DNA of 37,251 nucleotides from Planctomycetaceae bacterium UBA4732 (GCA_002404095.1 DHJA01000077.1:1-37251), one strand, 5' to 3'. Numbered from the stretch's first letter, positions 17,117 through 24,740 are shown. Notes: generated from the sequence alone by a model not told the origin. Made by a program: numbers and translations.

Positions 17117-18397
17117 TTATTGTTGCCATTTCCGCAAAACGACCGCAGCGCACTGGCCCATCTGGGTGAAACCGACCTTAACCACGTAAGGGCGTTCCGT
17201 CGGGCGGGGAGCGCCAGTCGCAACCGTTACCGGACACTCCGGATCGGGTTCCTCGTAATTGAGCGTCGCCGGAACCATACCTTGATGCAACGCCAACACG
17301 CTCGCGGCCAACTCCGTTGAACCGGCGGCCGCGCCTAGGTTGCCGATATAACTCTTCACCGCGAGTATTGGCGTATTCAAGGCGCCGAATACTTCTTGCA
17401 AATTTCGCGCCTCCCACTCGTCCGACGCCTTCGATGCCAGGCCGTGGGCGTTGACGTGATCGACCTCCTCCGGCCCCGCCCCCGCTTCCTTCAAAGCGGC
17501 GCGGATGGCACGGGCGAGACCATCGCCCTGAAGGTTCGGGCTGAACGCGGCGCCGAAGCCGGCCACTTCGGCGTAGATCCTGGCGCCGCGCTTCTTCGCG
17601 TGTTCCATCTCCTCCAGCACGAACACCCCGGCGCCCTCGCCAACGACCAGACCGTCGCGGTTGCGGTCGAACGGCCGGCACGCCTTCTCAGGGGCGTCGT
17701 TGCGGCGCGACAGCGGCTCGTACAGACACTGGCGCACCAGACTTAATGGGTTGATCTTGCTCTCGGCGCCGCCGACCAGGAAGAAATCGGCCTGATCGCG
17801 CCCGAGAATGCGAAACGCCTCGCCCATTGCCAACAAACTCGCGGCGTCGCCTTCGGTGACGCTATTGTTCGGCCCGCGCGCGTCGTGCAGGATCGAGACG
17901 TGGCAGGCCAGCATGTTCGGCAGGTATTTGAGCATCCAGAGAGGTTGAATGGCGCTTAAGCCTTGCTCGCCCCACTTCTCCAGATCGACGCGGCCCGGCT
18001 GGCAGTTGACGCTGACTCGGCAGGCGTCGGCGAGTTCCGGCAGTTCAGTGGCGATCAGCCCGGCGCCGAACTCGACGCCGAATCGTTCCGGGACGAGCTT
18101 CGTCTTATCGACGCCGCCGTCCTCCATCGCCCGCTGGGCGGCCGCCACGGCCAGCTGAATCGTCCGGGCCATCATTTTCAGACCACGGCGATCTTTCTTT
18201 TCGACAAATTCCTTGGCGTCGAAATCGGGGATCTCGCCGGCGAAGCGAACTGGCAGCGCCGAGGCGTCGAACGTCGTGATGGAGTGGACGCCGCTCCGTC
18301 CATCTTGAAGGGAACGCCAGAAAGCGCCAACGTCCTGGCCGATCGGGCTAAGGACGCCGACGCCGGTGATTACCGACCGGCGGGATGGAGCAGCCAT
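17117..18397 (-). CDS. KS-beta / chain-length-factor-like ketosynthase homologue lacking catalytic Cys
   Basis: This 426-residue KS-fold protein is collinear with KS-alpha, but the nucleophile position is Asp184 (VTEGDAAS against LTACAASS). The codon is GAC at 17846-17848. The second active-site His is Asn353 (KSYIGNLGAAAG against KSMLGHLIAAAG). His318 (NAHGLASK) and Lys348 remain. In aromatic type II polyketide and aryl-polyene systems a Cys-less KS-beta or chain-length factor pairs with the active KS and sets product length; Gln is the usual replacement in the aromatic systems. By analogy this should be a non-condensing partner of the next gene, possibly with decarboxylase-like or structural function. 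It ends in a normal KS C-terminus, so it is not a decayed pseudogene. There is no frameshift around the site. Confidence 0.9.
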   Translation of the reverse strand: MAAPSRRSVITGVGVLSPIGQDVGAFWRSLQDGRSGVHSITTFDASALPVRFAGEIPDFDAKEFVEKKDRRGLKMMARTIQLAVAAAQRAMEDGGVDKTKLVPERFGVEFGAGLIATELPELADACRVSVNCQPGRVDLEKWGEQGLSAIQPLWMLKYLPNMLACHVSILHDARGPNNSVTEGDAASLLAMGEAFRILGRDQADFFLVGGAESKINPLSLVRQCLYEPLSRRNDAPEKACRPFDRNRDGLVVGEGAGVFVLEEMEHAKKRGARIYAEVAGFGAAFSPNLQGDGLARAIRAALKEAGAGPEEVDHVNAHGLASKASDEWEARNLQEVFGALNTPILAVKSYIGNLGAAAGSTELAASVLALHQGMVPATLNYEEPDPECPVTVATGAPRPTERPYVVKVGFTQMGQCAAVVLRKWQQ

Positions 18398-18442
18398 AGA
18401 CGTAACAGCGGCCTCTACGCCGCCCCTTGGAAATCCCCGATG

Positions 18443-18925
18443 TCAGGCCGACGCGCCGGCTGGCTTCACCAGCCGGTCCAGCAGATATTTCATCTCCCCC
18501 GTGAAGACGAAGTTGCGGTCGCCGAACAGCTGGCTCGAACGCGACTTGTCGAGGTGGGCGAAGAAAATCTCCGCCTCCACGATCACGGCGCCGTCCACGA
18601 GGACGCGACCGAGCACCGAAGCCCCTTCGGGCCGCAGGTGCTGCAACTCGACCTCGTAGACGAGTTGGTCGCCCGCCATAGCCTCGCGATGGAACAAAGC
18701 CCTGGGGATCTTGGCCAGCACCACTTTCTCGCGGAACTGGTTGGCCTCGCCCACCAGAATGCCGCCCGCTTGGGCCAAGCCTTCCAGAATGAGCGTCCCT
18801 GGCATGACCGGCCAGCCGGGGAAATGGTCGGCAAAATACTCCTCGGCATGGCTGAGGTTCTTCACCGCCCGCGCCGATTTGCCGCTCTCAAACTCCAGGA
18901 AGCGGTCGATCCAGATCCAACGCAT
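18443..18925 (-). CDS. FabZ-like 3-hydroxyacyl-ACP dehydratase
   Basis: This is a 160-residue hot-dog protein with the FabZ signature HFPGWPVMPGTLILEGLAQ. Catalytic His34 and Glu48 are both present, so it should dehydrate 3-hydroxyacyl-ACP to the trans-2-enoyl form. The C-terminal 30 residues (FTGEMKYLLDRLVKP) extend beyond a minimal FabZ. It is 45 bp upstream of KS-beta and follows the ACP gene across a hairpin repeat. With the second, Gln48-bearing dehydratase-like protein of this cluster it may form a heteromer, as the paired dehydratases of aryl-polyene clusters do. Confidence 0.88.
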   Translation of the reverse strand: MRWIWIDRFLEFESGKSARAVKNLSHAEEYFADHFPGWPVMPGTLILEGLAQAGGILVGEANQFREKVVLAKIPRALFHREAMAGDQLVYEVELQHLRPEGASVLGRVLVDGAVIVEAEIFFAHLDKSRSSQLFGDRNFVFTGEMKYLLDRLVKPAGASA

Positions 18926-18939
18926 AATGGCTCATCCCT

Positions 18940-19000
18940 ACAAGCCCTGAGCGCAAACGAGGGGGTTTGTCGAAACCCCTCGCTTGCGCTCAGGGCTTGT
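18940..19000. repeat. 28-bp-stem palindromic repeat (ACAAGCCCTGAGCGC type)
   Basis: The arm starting ACAAGCCCTGAGCGCAAACG at 18940 and running to 18968 pairs with 18973-19000 around a four-base loop. There is one A/G difference (AAACGAG against AAGCGAG) and one extra G. It sits between the ACP stop and the FabZ start inside the operon. A shortened relative, TACAAGC-TCAGG-GCTTGTA, occurs at 32279-32297. It is likely a dispersed REP-like unit that could modulate ACP against downstream mRNA levels. Confidence 0.8.
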
Positions 19001-19015
19001 CGCGCCCCGCTTAGC

Positions 19016-19411
19016 TTAGTTCCGATTCTGCAGCTTGCCTTCAATATAGCGCGTGATCAAATCGACCGTGAACAGGTCGCTCAGGTGGCTGACCTCGGGA
19101 TTCTTCTCGAACCCGACGAGGTTGGCGAACGGCATCCGCTCGCGCAGTTCGCGGAGTCCCTTGTCGGTGACGCGGCCGTTCTCGACGAACTCCGGGTCAC
19201 CCTGGAAGATCGATTCGGGGAACAGTTCGCCGCGCGGGATTTTGATCCCGAACTCGCGCTCGAGGCGAAAGACGATGTCCAGGAAGTCGATGGACTCGGC
19301 GCCCAGATCGCCTTGCAGGGTGGAGGTGCGCTTGATTTCGTCCTTGTCCACGTTGAGCGCTTCGACCAAGGTGTCCGACACCTTCGCATAGATTTCTTCC
19401 TGAGTCGGCAT
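19016..19411 (-). CDS. Acyl carrier protein with long C-terminal region
   Basis: This 131-residue protein has helix-1 and loop features of ACP followed by LGAESIDFLDIVFRLE. Ser40 is the expected 4'-phosphopantetheine attachment site; the usual DSL is ESI here. Standard ACPs have about 80 residues. Here the region after the recognition helix is expanded (about residues 58-115, containing IPRGELFPES and GLRELRERMP) before a final amphipathic helix (LFTVDLITRYIEGKL). GAGGA precedes the ATG. It lies between fabG and the FabZ-like gene and would carry the growing chain for this cluster. The long insertion suggests a dedicated carrier rather than the housekeeping one. Confidence 0.88.
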   Translation of the reverse strand: MPTQEEIYAKVSDTLVEALNVDKDEIKRTSTLQGDLGAESIDFLDIVFRLEREFGIKIPRGELFPESIFQGDPEFVENGRVTDKGLRELRERMPFANLVGFEKNPEVSHLSDLFTVDLITRYIEGKLQNRN

Positions 19412-19484
19412 CGCAGCAGTCCTCTCAAAAAAAGGGGGGCGGTCTCACACGGTTAAAGGCGCGGCTTGTTGATTCGCGCCACGA

Positions 19485-20246
19485 TCACGAAACTCCCACG
19501 GCGCCAAGACTGAGGCCGCCATCGACCGTCAGCACTTGGCCCGTAATGTACGAAGCGTCCGTCCCGGCCAGAAACACCGCCGCGCGGGCAATGTCCTCGG
19601 GCTTTCCGATGCGTTTCATCGGGATGAATTTCTTGATAAGGTCGCCGGCCTTGTTGCGGACGGCGGCGCTCATATCGGTTTCAATGAATCCGGGAGCGAT
19701 GGCGTTCACCGTTACGCCGCGGCCGGCCAATTCGATGGCCAGAGCGCGGGTGAAGCTATTAATGGCGCCCTTGCTGGCGGCGTAATTCGCCTGCCCCGGG
19801 TTGACGTGCGTTGCGGCCACACTGGATATATTGATAATCCGGCCGGCGCGCTTCTGCATCATCGGGAAGGCCAACTCATGGCAAAAGTTAAACACGCCGC
19901 CTAGGTTGGTGTTCAAAACTTTGTTCCATTCCTCCGCTTCCATGCGCACAAACAAGCCGTCCGCGATAACGCCGGCGCTATTCACGAGGATAGTAATCGG
20001 TCCCATATCCTTTTGCACCTGCTCCACGCACGCTTTCACCGCCGCCGCGTCGGCCACGTCGCACTGATACGCCTTCGCCGCGCTGCCAGCCTGCGTCAAT
20101 TCCTGCGCGAGCGCGTCCGCGGCTTCCTTGCTGCCGCGATAGACGACGGCGACCTTGGCACCCTCGGCGGCAAACGCCTGCACGATGGCACGGCCAATGC
20201 CGCGACTGCCGCCGGTAACGAGGGCTATCTGATCCTTCAGCCGCAT
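19485..20246 (-). CDS. fabG: 3-oxoacyl-ACP reductase (FabG-type SDR)
   Basis: This is a 253-residue short-chain dehydrogenase/reductase with NADP-binding TGGSRGIG (residues 11-18), the NSAG motif (89-92), Asn114, and catalytic Ser142, Tyr155 and Lys159 (YAASK). The C-terminus has GQVLTVDGG. It should reduce 3-oxoacyl-ACP to 3-hydroxyacyl-ACP with NADPH. All key residues are intact. It is the second gene of the minus-strand cluster, between the Gln48 dehydratase-like gene and the ACP gene, so it is most likely the cluster's ketoreductase, although FabG proteins are hard to assign from sequence alone. Confidence 0.93.
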   Translation of the reverse strand: MRLKDQIALVTGGSRGIGRAIVQAFAAEGAKVAVVYRGSKEAADALAQELTQAGSAAKAYQCDVADAAAVKACVEQVQKDMGPITILVNSAGVIADGLFVRMEAEEWNKVLNTNLGGVFNFCHELAFPMMQKRAGRIINISSVAATHVNPGQANYAASKGAINSFTRALAIELAGRGVTVNAIAPGFIETDMSAAVRNKAGDLIKKFIPMKRIGKPEDIARAAVFLAGTDASYITGQVLTVDGGLSLGAVGVS

Positions 20247-20302
20247 AACGCTCGTCCCCTGATGCTAAACTCCGGTCGTTTACAGACCCGGCTCGCCCGG
20301 TT

Positions 20303-20770
20303 TTATCTTCGCAGCAACGCATACTGCTTACGCAAACCCCGCACCATTCGCTCATCCACTTCCTGCAAGGCCGGGTCGCGGTCTCGCAAGTTGTATTGGG
20401 CCAACACAAGCCGGGCCGCCACCGTCGGGCGTCCGTCCGCCTCGCCATTGCCCTTCAGCGTCGCCGTTCCGTCGTCCCGCGCGATTAACTCCATTGTTAT
20501 CGTCATTTGTCGGCCCGGTTCCATAAAGGAGCCGTATTTTACGCCCCTCGCCTCACGAAGAACGATGACGCTGTGGCTAAAATCGTCTGTGGCCCGCAGC
20601 AACCAGGCGCCCGCTTCGACAAGCGCCTGTAACATTAAAACCCCGGGCATCACCGGGAAGGTCGGAAAATGATCCGCGAGATATTCCTCACCAAGAGTAA
20701 GATTCTTGACGGCTCGCAGACCTTTGCCAGGCTGAACGTCAAGGATACGGTCCACCAAAATGAAGCGCAT
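20303..20770 (-). CDS. FabZ-family hot-dog protein with Glu-to-Gln active-site change
   Basis: The product has 155 residues and clear FabZ resemblance at HFPTFPVMPGVLMLQALVE. His34 is kept, but the residue aligning with catalytic Glu48 of the other copy is Gln48 (CAG codon at 20627-20629). That would weaken or abolish normal dehydration, so it may be a structural partner of the intact FabZ-like enzyme, an isomerase/thioesterase-like hot-dog variant, or a lipid-binding protein. It is the first gene of the eight-gene minus-strand run, 56 bp before fabG, and faces the divergent ligase gene across a 512-bp gap that should contain the cluster promoter. Confidence 0.82.
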   Translation of the reverse strand: MRFILVDRILDVQPGKGLRAVKNLTLGEEYLADHFPTFPVMPGVLMLQALVEAGAWLLRATDDFSHSVIVLREARGVKYGSFMEPGRQMTITMELIARDDGTATLKGNGEADGRPTVAARLVLAQYNLRDRDPALQEVDERMVRGLRKQYALLRR

Positions 20771-21282
20771 AAGCGTCGGCCCGGCGTCAAGTCATGTCAC
20801 GACAACCACTTCAGCCGGAGGTCGGCTAAAAGATGGCAGTATAGTCCACGGAACGCCCATCGGCAACCCCGACCCGACCCGACTTGTCCCCGCAAATGCG
20901 CTGCGCGGCGCATCACGCTCATGCCTCACTTATCATGCACCGTGGGCCGTTCCTTTGGCAATCTGAATTGATTGCGGAATCCAGGCAATTTACAAAAAGA
21001 GGGTATTCCAGTGTGCATGGTTTGAATAAAGGGACTAGACGGCAAGTTGCGTCGAACCAGAACCGTCGGGGGAAGATACCTGGCAGGAAGGACGAAGAAC
21101 CACCGGGCGGGCGCCTATATCTTACCAAAACGTGGCGCCTTCCTACAAGTCCTTAACACCGCGACCTGCCTTGCGGGAAGTTTTTTTGTGGACGACTTGC
21201 GGCGCCGCCATCAATTTGCGATCCTGTAGGCGTTCCAGCTGTCTTAGAAGCGTCCTGTCGCCAACTCACACCGGATGTCGCA
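20771..21282. other. 512-bp divergent gap, probable promoter region of the acyl cluster
   Basis: No convincing gene is seen here. The region is less GC-rich in its middle (about 20940-21040). AGGAAGG near 21086 can pair with CCTTCCT near 21137, enclosing paired GGCGCC blocks, and a run of seven T lies at about 21181-21187 after a weak CCGC/GCGG stem. This could be a structured leader or small RNA in front of the ligase gene, but the evidence is slight. Promoters for both the minus-strand operon and the plus-strand ligase are expected here. Confidence 0.4.
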
Positions 21283-22938
21283 ATGGATGCACCTTCTTGT
21301 CTCGCACCCTCCTATTCCCATGGCGTCGGCGCGACGCCGTTGCTAGGCCAAACTATCGGCGACAACCTCCGCGCCACGACCGAACGCCACGGCGACCGCG
21401 ACGCCCTGGTCGTGTGCTGGCAGAATTACCGCGCCACCTACCGCGAGCTATGGGAAGCGGTGACGCGAGCCGCGCGGGCACTGCTCGCCCTCGGCGTCGC
21501 TCCGGGCGACCGTGTGGGCGTCTGGTCGCCCAATCGCTGGGAGTGGGTCGTCGTCCAGTACGCCACGGCGCGGGTCGGCGCCGTCCTCGTTAACATCAAC
21601 CCCGCCTATCAGGCCGCCGAGTTGGAATACGCCTTACGCCAGTCCGGCGTCGGCCTCCTCTTTCACGCCCGCGGCTTCCGCCAGCTGGTCTACGGCCCCA
21701 TGCTGGACGCCGCCCGACTGCGCTGCCCCGAATTGAAACGCGCCCTGCGCTTCGACGATGATTGGCAAGCATTCCTGGCGTCGGGCGAGTCCGTTTCCGA
21801 GACGGAGCTGGCGCGGCGGGAACAGTCGCTGCAATTCGACGACCCTATTAACATCCAATACACCTCCGGTACAACCGGATTCCCCAAAGGCGCGACGCTG
21901 ACGCATCACAACATCCTTAACAACGGCTTCTTCGTCGGCGAGGCGCTTGGGCTGACCGAGCGCGACCGCGTGTGCATCCCGGTGCCGCTATACCATTGCT
22001 TCGGCATGGTGCTGGGCTGCCTGGCCTGCACCAGTCACGGCGCCTGCATGGTTCTGCCGGCCGAGTCCTTCGCCGCGGCAGCGGTGTTGCAGGCCGTCCA
22101 GGCCGAGCGCTGCACGGCCCTCCACGGCGTACCCACCATGTTCCGCGCCCTCCTCGAAGATTCCTCTTTCAAAGACATCGATTGTTTGTCCCTCCGCACC
22201 GGAATCATGTCCGGCGCCCCGTGTCCCATCGAGCTGATGCAGGAAGTGACGAACCGCCTGCACATGCCGGAGGCGGTCATCGCCTACGGCATGACGGAAA
22301 CGTCGCCGGTTTCGACCATCAGCGGCCGCGACGACTCGTTGGTGCGGCGCGTCACGACCGTCGGCCGTGTGCTGCCGCACCTGGAAATCTGCATCAAAGA
22401 CCCGGTGACACAAACGATCCTGCCGCGCGGCCAAGCCGGCGAGCTTTGCACGCGCGGTTACAGTGTGATGCCCGGCTATTGGAACGACGACCAGGCCACA
22501 CGCGGCGCCATTGACGCGGCCCACTGGATGCACAGCGGCGACCTCGCCGTGCTGGACACGGACGGCTACGTCCACATCGTCGGCCGCATTAAGGACATGA
22601 TTATCCGCGGCGGCGAAAACATTTCGCCGCGCGAGATCGAGCTGGTGCTTCACCAGCATCCCGCTGTGAGCGAGGCGCAGGTGATCGGCGTACCTAGCCG
22701 GAAGTACGGCGAGGAAGTGATGGCGTGGGTACGGCTGGCGCCGGGCGCAGCCGCGTCCGAGGAGGAACTGACGCGCCACTGTCAGGACCGTCTCGCGGCT
22801 TACAAGAGGCCGCGCTATTGGCGCCTTGTTGATGCGTTCCCGATGACCGTGACGGGCAAGGTGCAGAAGTACCGGCTGCGCGAGATGGCGGTGGAACTGC
22901 TTGGATTGCGATCCGCCGCGGAGGAAAAGACGGCGTGA
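21283..22938 (+). CDS. AMP-dependent acyl-CoA synthetase / acyl-ACP ligase
   Basis: The product is a 551-residue ANL enzyme. The P-loop is at residues 193-203 (YTSGTTGFPKG), YGMTETSP near 335, HSGDLA near 420, the hinge GRIKDMIIRGGENISP from about 434, and the catalytic C-terminal Lys near 526 (VTGKVQKYR). It activates a carboxylic acid as acyl-AMP and transfers it to CoA or a carrier protein. Overall it resembles medium- and long-chain fatty-acyl ligases of the FadD3 / AMP-binding group. It is divergent from the fab-like run and may supply its starter acyl group, which is an inference from position. No strong Shine-Dalgarno is visible before the ATG. Confidence 0.92.
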   Translation: MDAPSCLAPSYSHGVGATPLLGQTIGDNLRATTERHGDRDALVVCWQNYRATYRELWEAVTRAARALLALGVAPGDRVGVWSPNRWEWVVVQYATARVGAVLVNINPAYQAAELEYALRQSGVGLLFHARGFRQLVYGPMLDAARLRCPELKRALRFDDDWQAFLASGESVSETELARREQSLQFDDPINIQYTSGTTGFPKGATLTHHNILNNGFFVGEALGLTERDRVCIPVPLYHCFGMVLGCLACTSHGACMVLPAESFAAAAVLQAVQAERCTALHGVPTMFRALLEDSSFKDIDCLSLRTGIMSGAPCPIELMQEVTNRLHMPEAVIAYGMTETSPVSTISGRDDSLVRRVTTVGRVLPHLEICIKDPVTQTILPRGQAGELCTRGYSVMPGYWNDDQATRGAIDAAHWMHSGDLAVLDTDGYVHIVGRIKDMIIRGGENISPREIELVLHQHPAVSEAQVIGVPSRKYGEEVMAWVRLAPGAAASEEELTRHCQDRLAAYKRPRYWRLVDAFPMTVTGKVQKYRLREMAVELLGLRSAAEEKTA

Positions 22939-22944
22939 TGGCCG

Positions 22945-22997
22945 GGATGAGATGGGGAGACGTCTCATCCAAGAAAATCTTTCTTGATTTCATCTCA
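22945..22997. promoter_or_regulatory. Inverted GATGAGA motifs upstream of the XRE gene
   Basis: GGATGAGA (22945-22952) is inverted as TCTCATCC (22963-22970), with GAGACGTCTC between them. A further inverted copy CATCTCA lies at 22991-22997. AAGAAA-ATC-TTTCTT (22971-22985) is a separate dyad. This concentration of dyads just before an HTH regulator gene suggests autoregulatory operators; the ligase ends only seven bases before them. Confidence 0.45.
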
Positions 22998-23033
22998 CCT
23001 GTGATACCATATGGGAAGAGAGGAGGCGAATTC

Positions 23034-23456
23034 ATGACTCGCGCGACGCTTCGAGCATTTCATCGCAGTCTGAGGGACCGTCGCAAAAAGCTAGGGATGT
23101 CCCTGGATGTCCTCGCGGTAAGGAGCGGCCTGTCCCGCGCCACTGTCGTTCGGATAGTGTCGGGTAAACATACCTCGGTCAGTATCCTCAACGTCGCGGC
23201 TTTGGCGGAAGCCTTGGGCGTCGCCGTGGAACTTCGGCCAACAGAACAGGGCGTCAATCTGGAATTCACTCCGACGGCGGTTGAAGATTTTGTCGAAAAG
23301 CAAGCGCACTACCAAGCCAAGCGTCTGGTCGGCATGGTGCAAGGCACGATGGGACTTGAGGCGCAGGCGCTTGACGCCGCCACTGCTTCCAAACTAGTGG
23401 ATAAAACTCGTCGCAAATTGGCTAACAGTTCGTGGAAGAAACTGTGGTATGAGTAA
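23034..23456 (+). CDS. XRE-type HTH protein, possible antitoxin
   Basis: This is a 140-residue protein. Residues about 15-65 form an HTH (LGMSLDVLAVRSGLSRATV), and the C-terminal half is helical and ends SSWKKLWYE. AGGAGG eight bases before the ATG at 23034 fixes the start. The stop overlaps an ATG (ATGAGTAA), the arrangement of a translationally coupled second gene, but the overlapping frame (23449-23541) has only 30 codons with no recognisable domain. It may therefore be an antitoxin or regulator that has lost its partner. Dyad repeats upstream suggest self-regulation. Confidence 0.75.
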   Translation: MTRATLRAFHRSLRDRRKKLGMSLDVLAVRSGLSRATVVRIVSGKHTSVSILNVAALAEALGVAVELRPTEQGVNLEFTPTAVEDFVEKQAHYQAKRLVGMVQGTMGLEAQALDAATASKLVDKTRRKLANSSWKKLWYE

Positions 23457-23574
23457 TGGTCCTTTTGCCTCCCATTCCGGGCGAAACTCCGATCCTCCAT
23501 CAGGTCTCTCTTCTCACAGCACATCCATCTTGCTAAAGTGATCTATCAACGAAACCTCGGCAACGGAGAAACGA

Positions 23575-24144
23575 GTGGCGGCGTACAACTACAGTCAGGT
23601 TCGCAAGGGCATGGTGATCGTCGGCGAAGACGGACAGCTTTACTCCGTCATCGACCGCGATCTGAACACGCCCGGCAACTGGCGGGCCATCCTCAACTTG
23701 AAGCTCAAGAACCTCAAGACGGGAGCGGTCAACCCGCGCCGGTTCAAGCCGGATGACAAGGTCGAGGTCGCCTATCTCGACAAACGCCCTATGCAATATC
23801 TGTATCAGGAAGGCGACGACTTCATCTTCATGGACAAGGAGACTTTCGACCAGACCACCCTCAGCAAAGAGTGGGTCGGCGAACAAATCCTCTTCCTCAA
23901 GGAAAACGACGACGCCCAGGTCACGTTTTATGAAGGCAAGCCGCTCAGCCTGGAACTGCCGCCCACGGTCGAGTTGAAGGTGATCGAAACGGAGCCGTCG
24001 ATGAAGGGCGCGACGGCCGCCGCCCAGACAAAGCCGGCCACGATGGAAACCGGATTGAAAATCAACGTGCCGCCGTTTGTGGGCGTCGGCGAGATGGTTC
24101 AAATCGATACGCGCACCGGCGAATATCTTAGCCGGGCCAAGTGA
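23575..24144 (+). CDS. EF-P-like translation factor, copy 1, Asn at loop tip
   Basis: This 189-residue product spans all three EF-P domains: the N-terminal KOW-like domain (to about 65), the central OB domain (YLDKRPMQYLYQEGDDFIFMD) and the C-terminal OB domain ending IDTRTGEYLSRAK. EF-P enters the ribosomal E site to rescue proline-stalled peptidyl transfer, using a modified residue at the tip of its beta3-beta4 loop. The loop here is TPGNWRA, so Asn35 stands where E. coli has Lys34 (PGKGQ). This predicts absence of the EpmA lysyl, EarP rhamnosyl and YmfI-linked modifications. The start is GTG with GGAGA upstream. A paralogue follows 19 bp later. Confidence 0.9.
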   Translation: MAAYNYSQVRKGMVIVGEDGQLYSVIDRDLNTPGNWRAILNLKLKNLKTGAVNPRRFKPDDKVEVAYLDKRPMQYLYQEGDDFIFMDKETFDQTTLSKEWVGEQILFLKENDDAQVTFYEGKPLSLELPPTVELKVIETEPSMKGATAAAQTKPATMETGLKINVPPFVGVGEMVQIDTRTGEYLSRAK

Positions 24145-24163
24145 AGTAGAGACGGAGACTCTC

Positions 24164-24730
24164 GTGGCTTCCATTACTTACGTCGAACTCCGCCGCGGCA
24201 TGATTATCGTCGAAGAGGGCCAGCTGTGCCAGGTGTTGGAGCGGGATCTCAAGACCCCGGGCAACCTACCGTCCAAACTGCGCCTCAAGCTGAAAAACCT
24301 CAAGACGGGCCTCGTCGCCGACAAGCGCGTTCACCCCGAGGACAAGGTCGAGCAAGCCCACCTCGATACGCGCGACATGCAATATCTTTACAAAGACGGC
24401 GACGGCTATGTCTTCATGGACAAGGAAAACTACGACCAGATCACGCTCGGCAAGGAGTGGGTCGGCGACCTGATTTTGTACCTCAAGGAAAACGACGACG
24501 CCAAGGTCACGTTCCACGCCGACAAGCCGCTGAGTCTGGAATTGCCCAACACCATTGAGCTGAAAGTCATCGATACCGAGCCGTCGGTGAAGGGCGCGAC
24601 GGCGGCCGCGCAGTACAAGCCGGCCACGCTGGAAACCGGCCTGAAAATCACGGTGCCGTCGTTCATCGGCGTCGGCGAGGTCATCCAGGTCGATACGCGC
24701 GACGGCTCCTACCTCAGCCGGGCGAAGTAG
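24164..24730 (+). CDS. EF-P-like translation factor, copy 2, Asn at loop tip
   Basis: This 188-residue paralogue of the preceding gene has the same three-domain layout and ends VDTRDGSYLSRAK. The tip of the first-domain loop reads TPGNLPS, with Asn34 at the usual modification site. GTG at 24164 is preceded by GGAG at good spacing; longer upstream readings run into copy 1. The two copies share long near-identical stretches (for example KLKNLKTG and KPLSLELP) but differ at the loop and in domain I, so they are a diverged tandem duplication. Neither copy has the expected Lys or Arg. Which one does the housekeeping job, or whether another EF-P exists elsewhere, cannot be told from this window. 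Confidence 0.9.
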   Translation: MASITYVELRRGMIIVEEGQLCQVLERDLKTPGNLPSKLRLKLKNLKTGLVADKRVHPEDKVEQAHLDTRDMQYLYKDGDGYVFMDKENYDQITLGKEWVGDLILYLKENDDAKVTFHADKPLSLELPNTIELKVIDTEPSVKGATAAAQYKPATLETGLKITVPSFIGVGEVIQVDTRDGSYLSRAK

Positions 24731-24740
24731 ACCGCAAAGG

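Noticed and set aside
17963..19456. Plus-strand frame of 497 codons
   Set aside because: It is opposite KS-beta, FabZ and ACP, all with intact motifs; high GC makes long antisense frames common.
21988..22968. Minus-strand frame of 326 codons
   Set aside because: It is the antisense of the acyl-CoA ligase with all ANL motifs on the plus strand.
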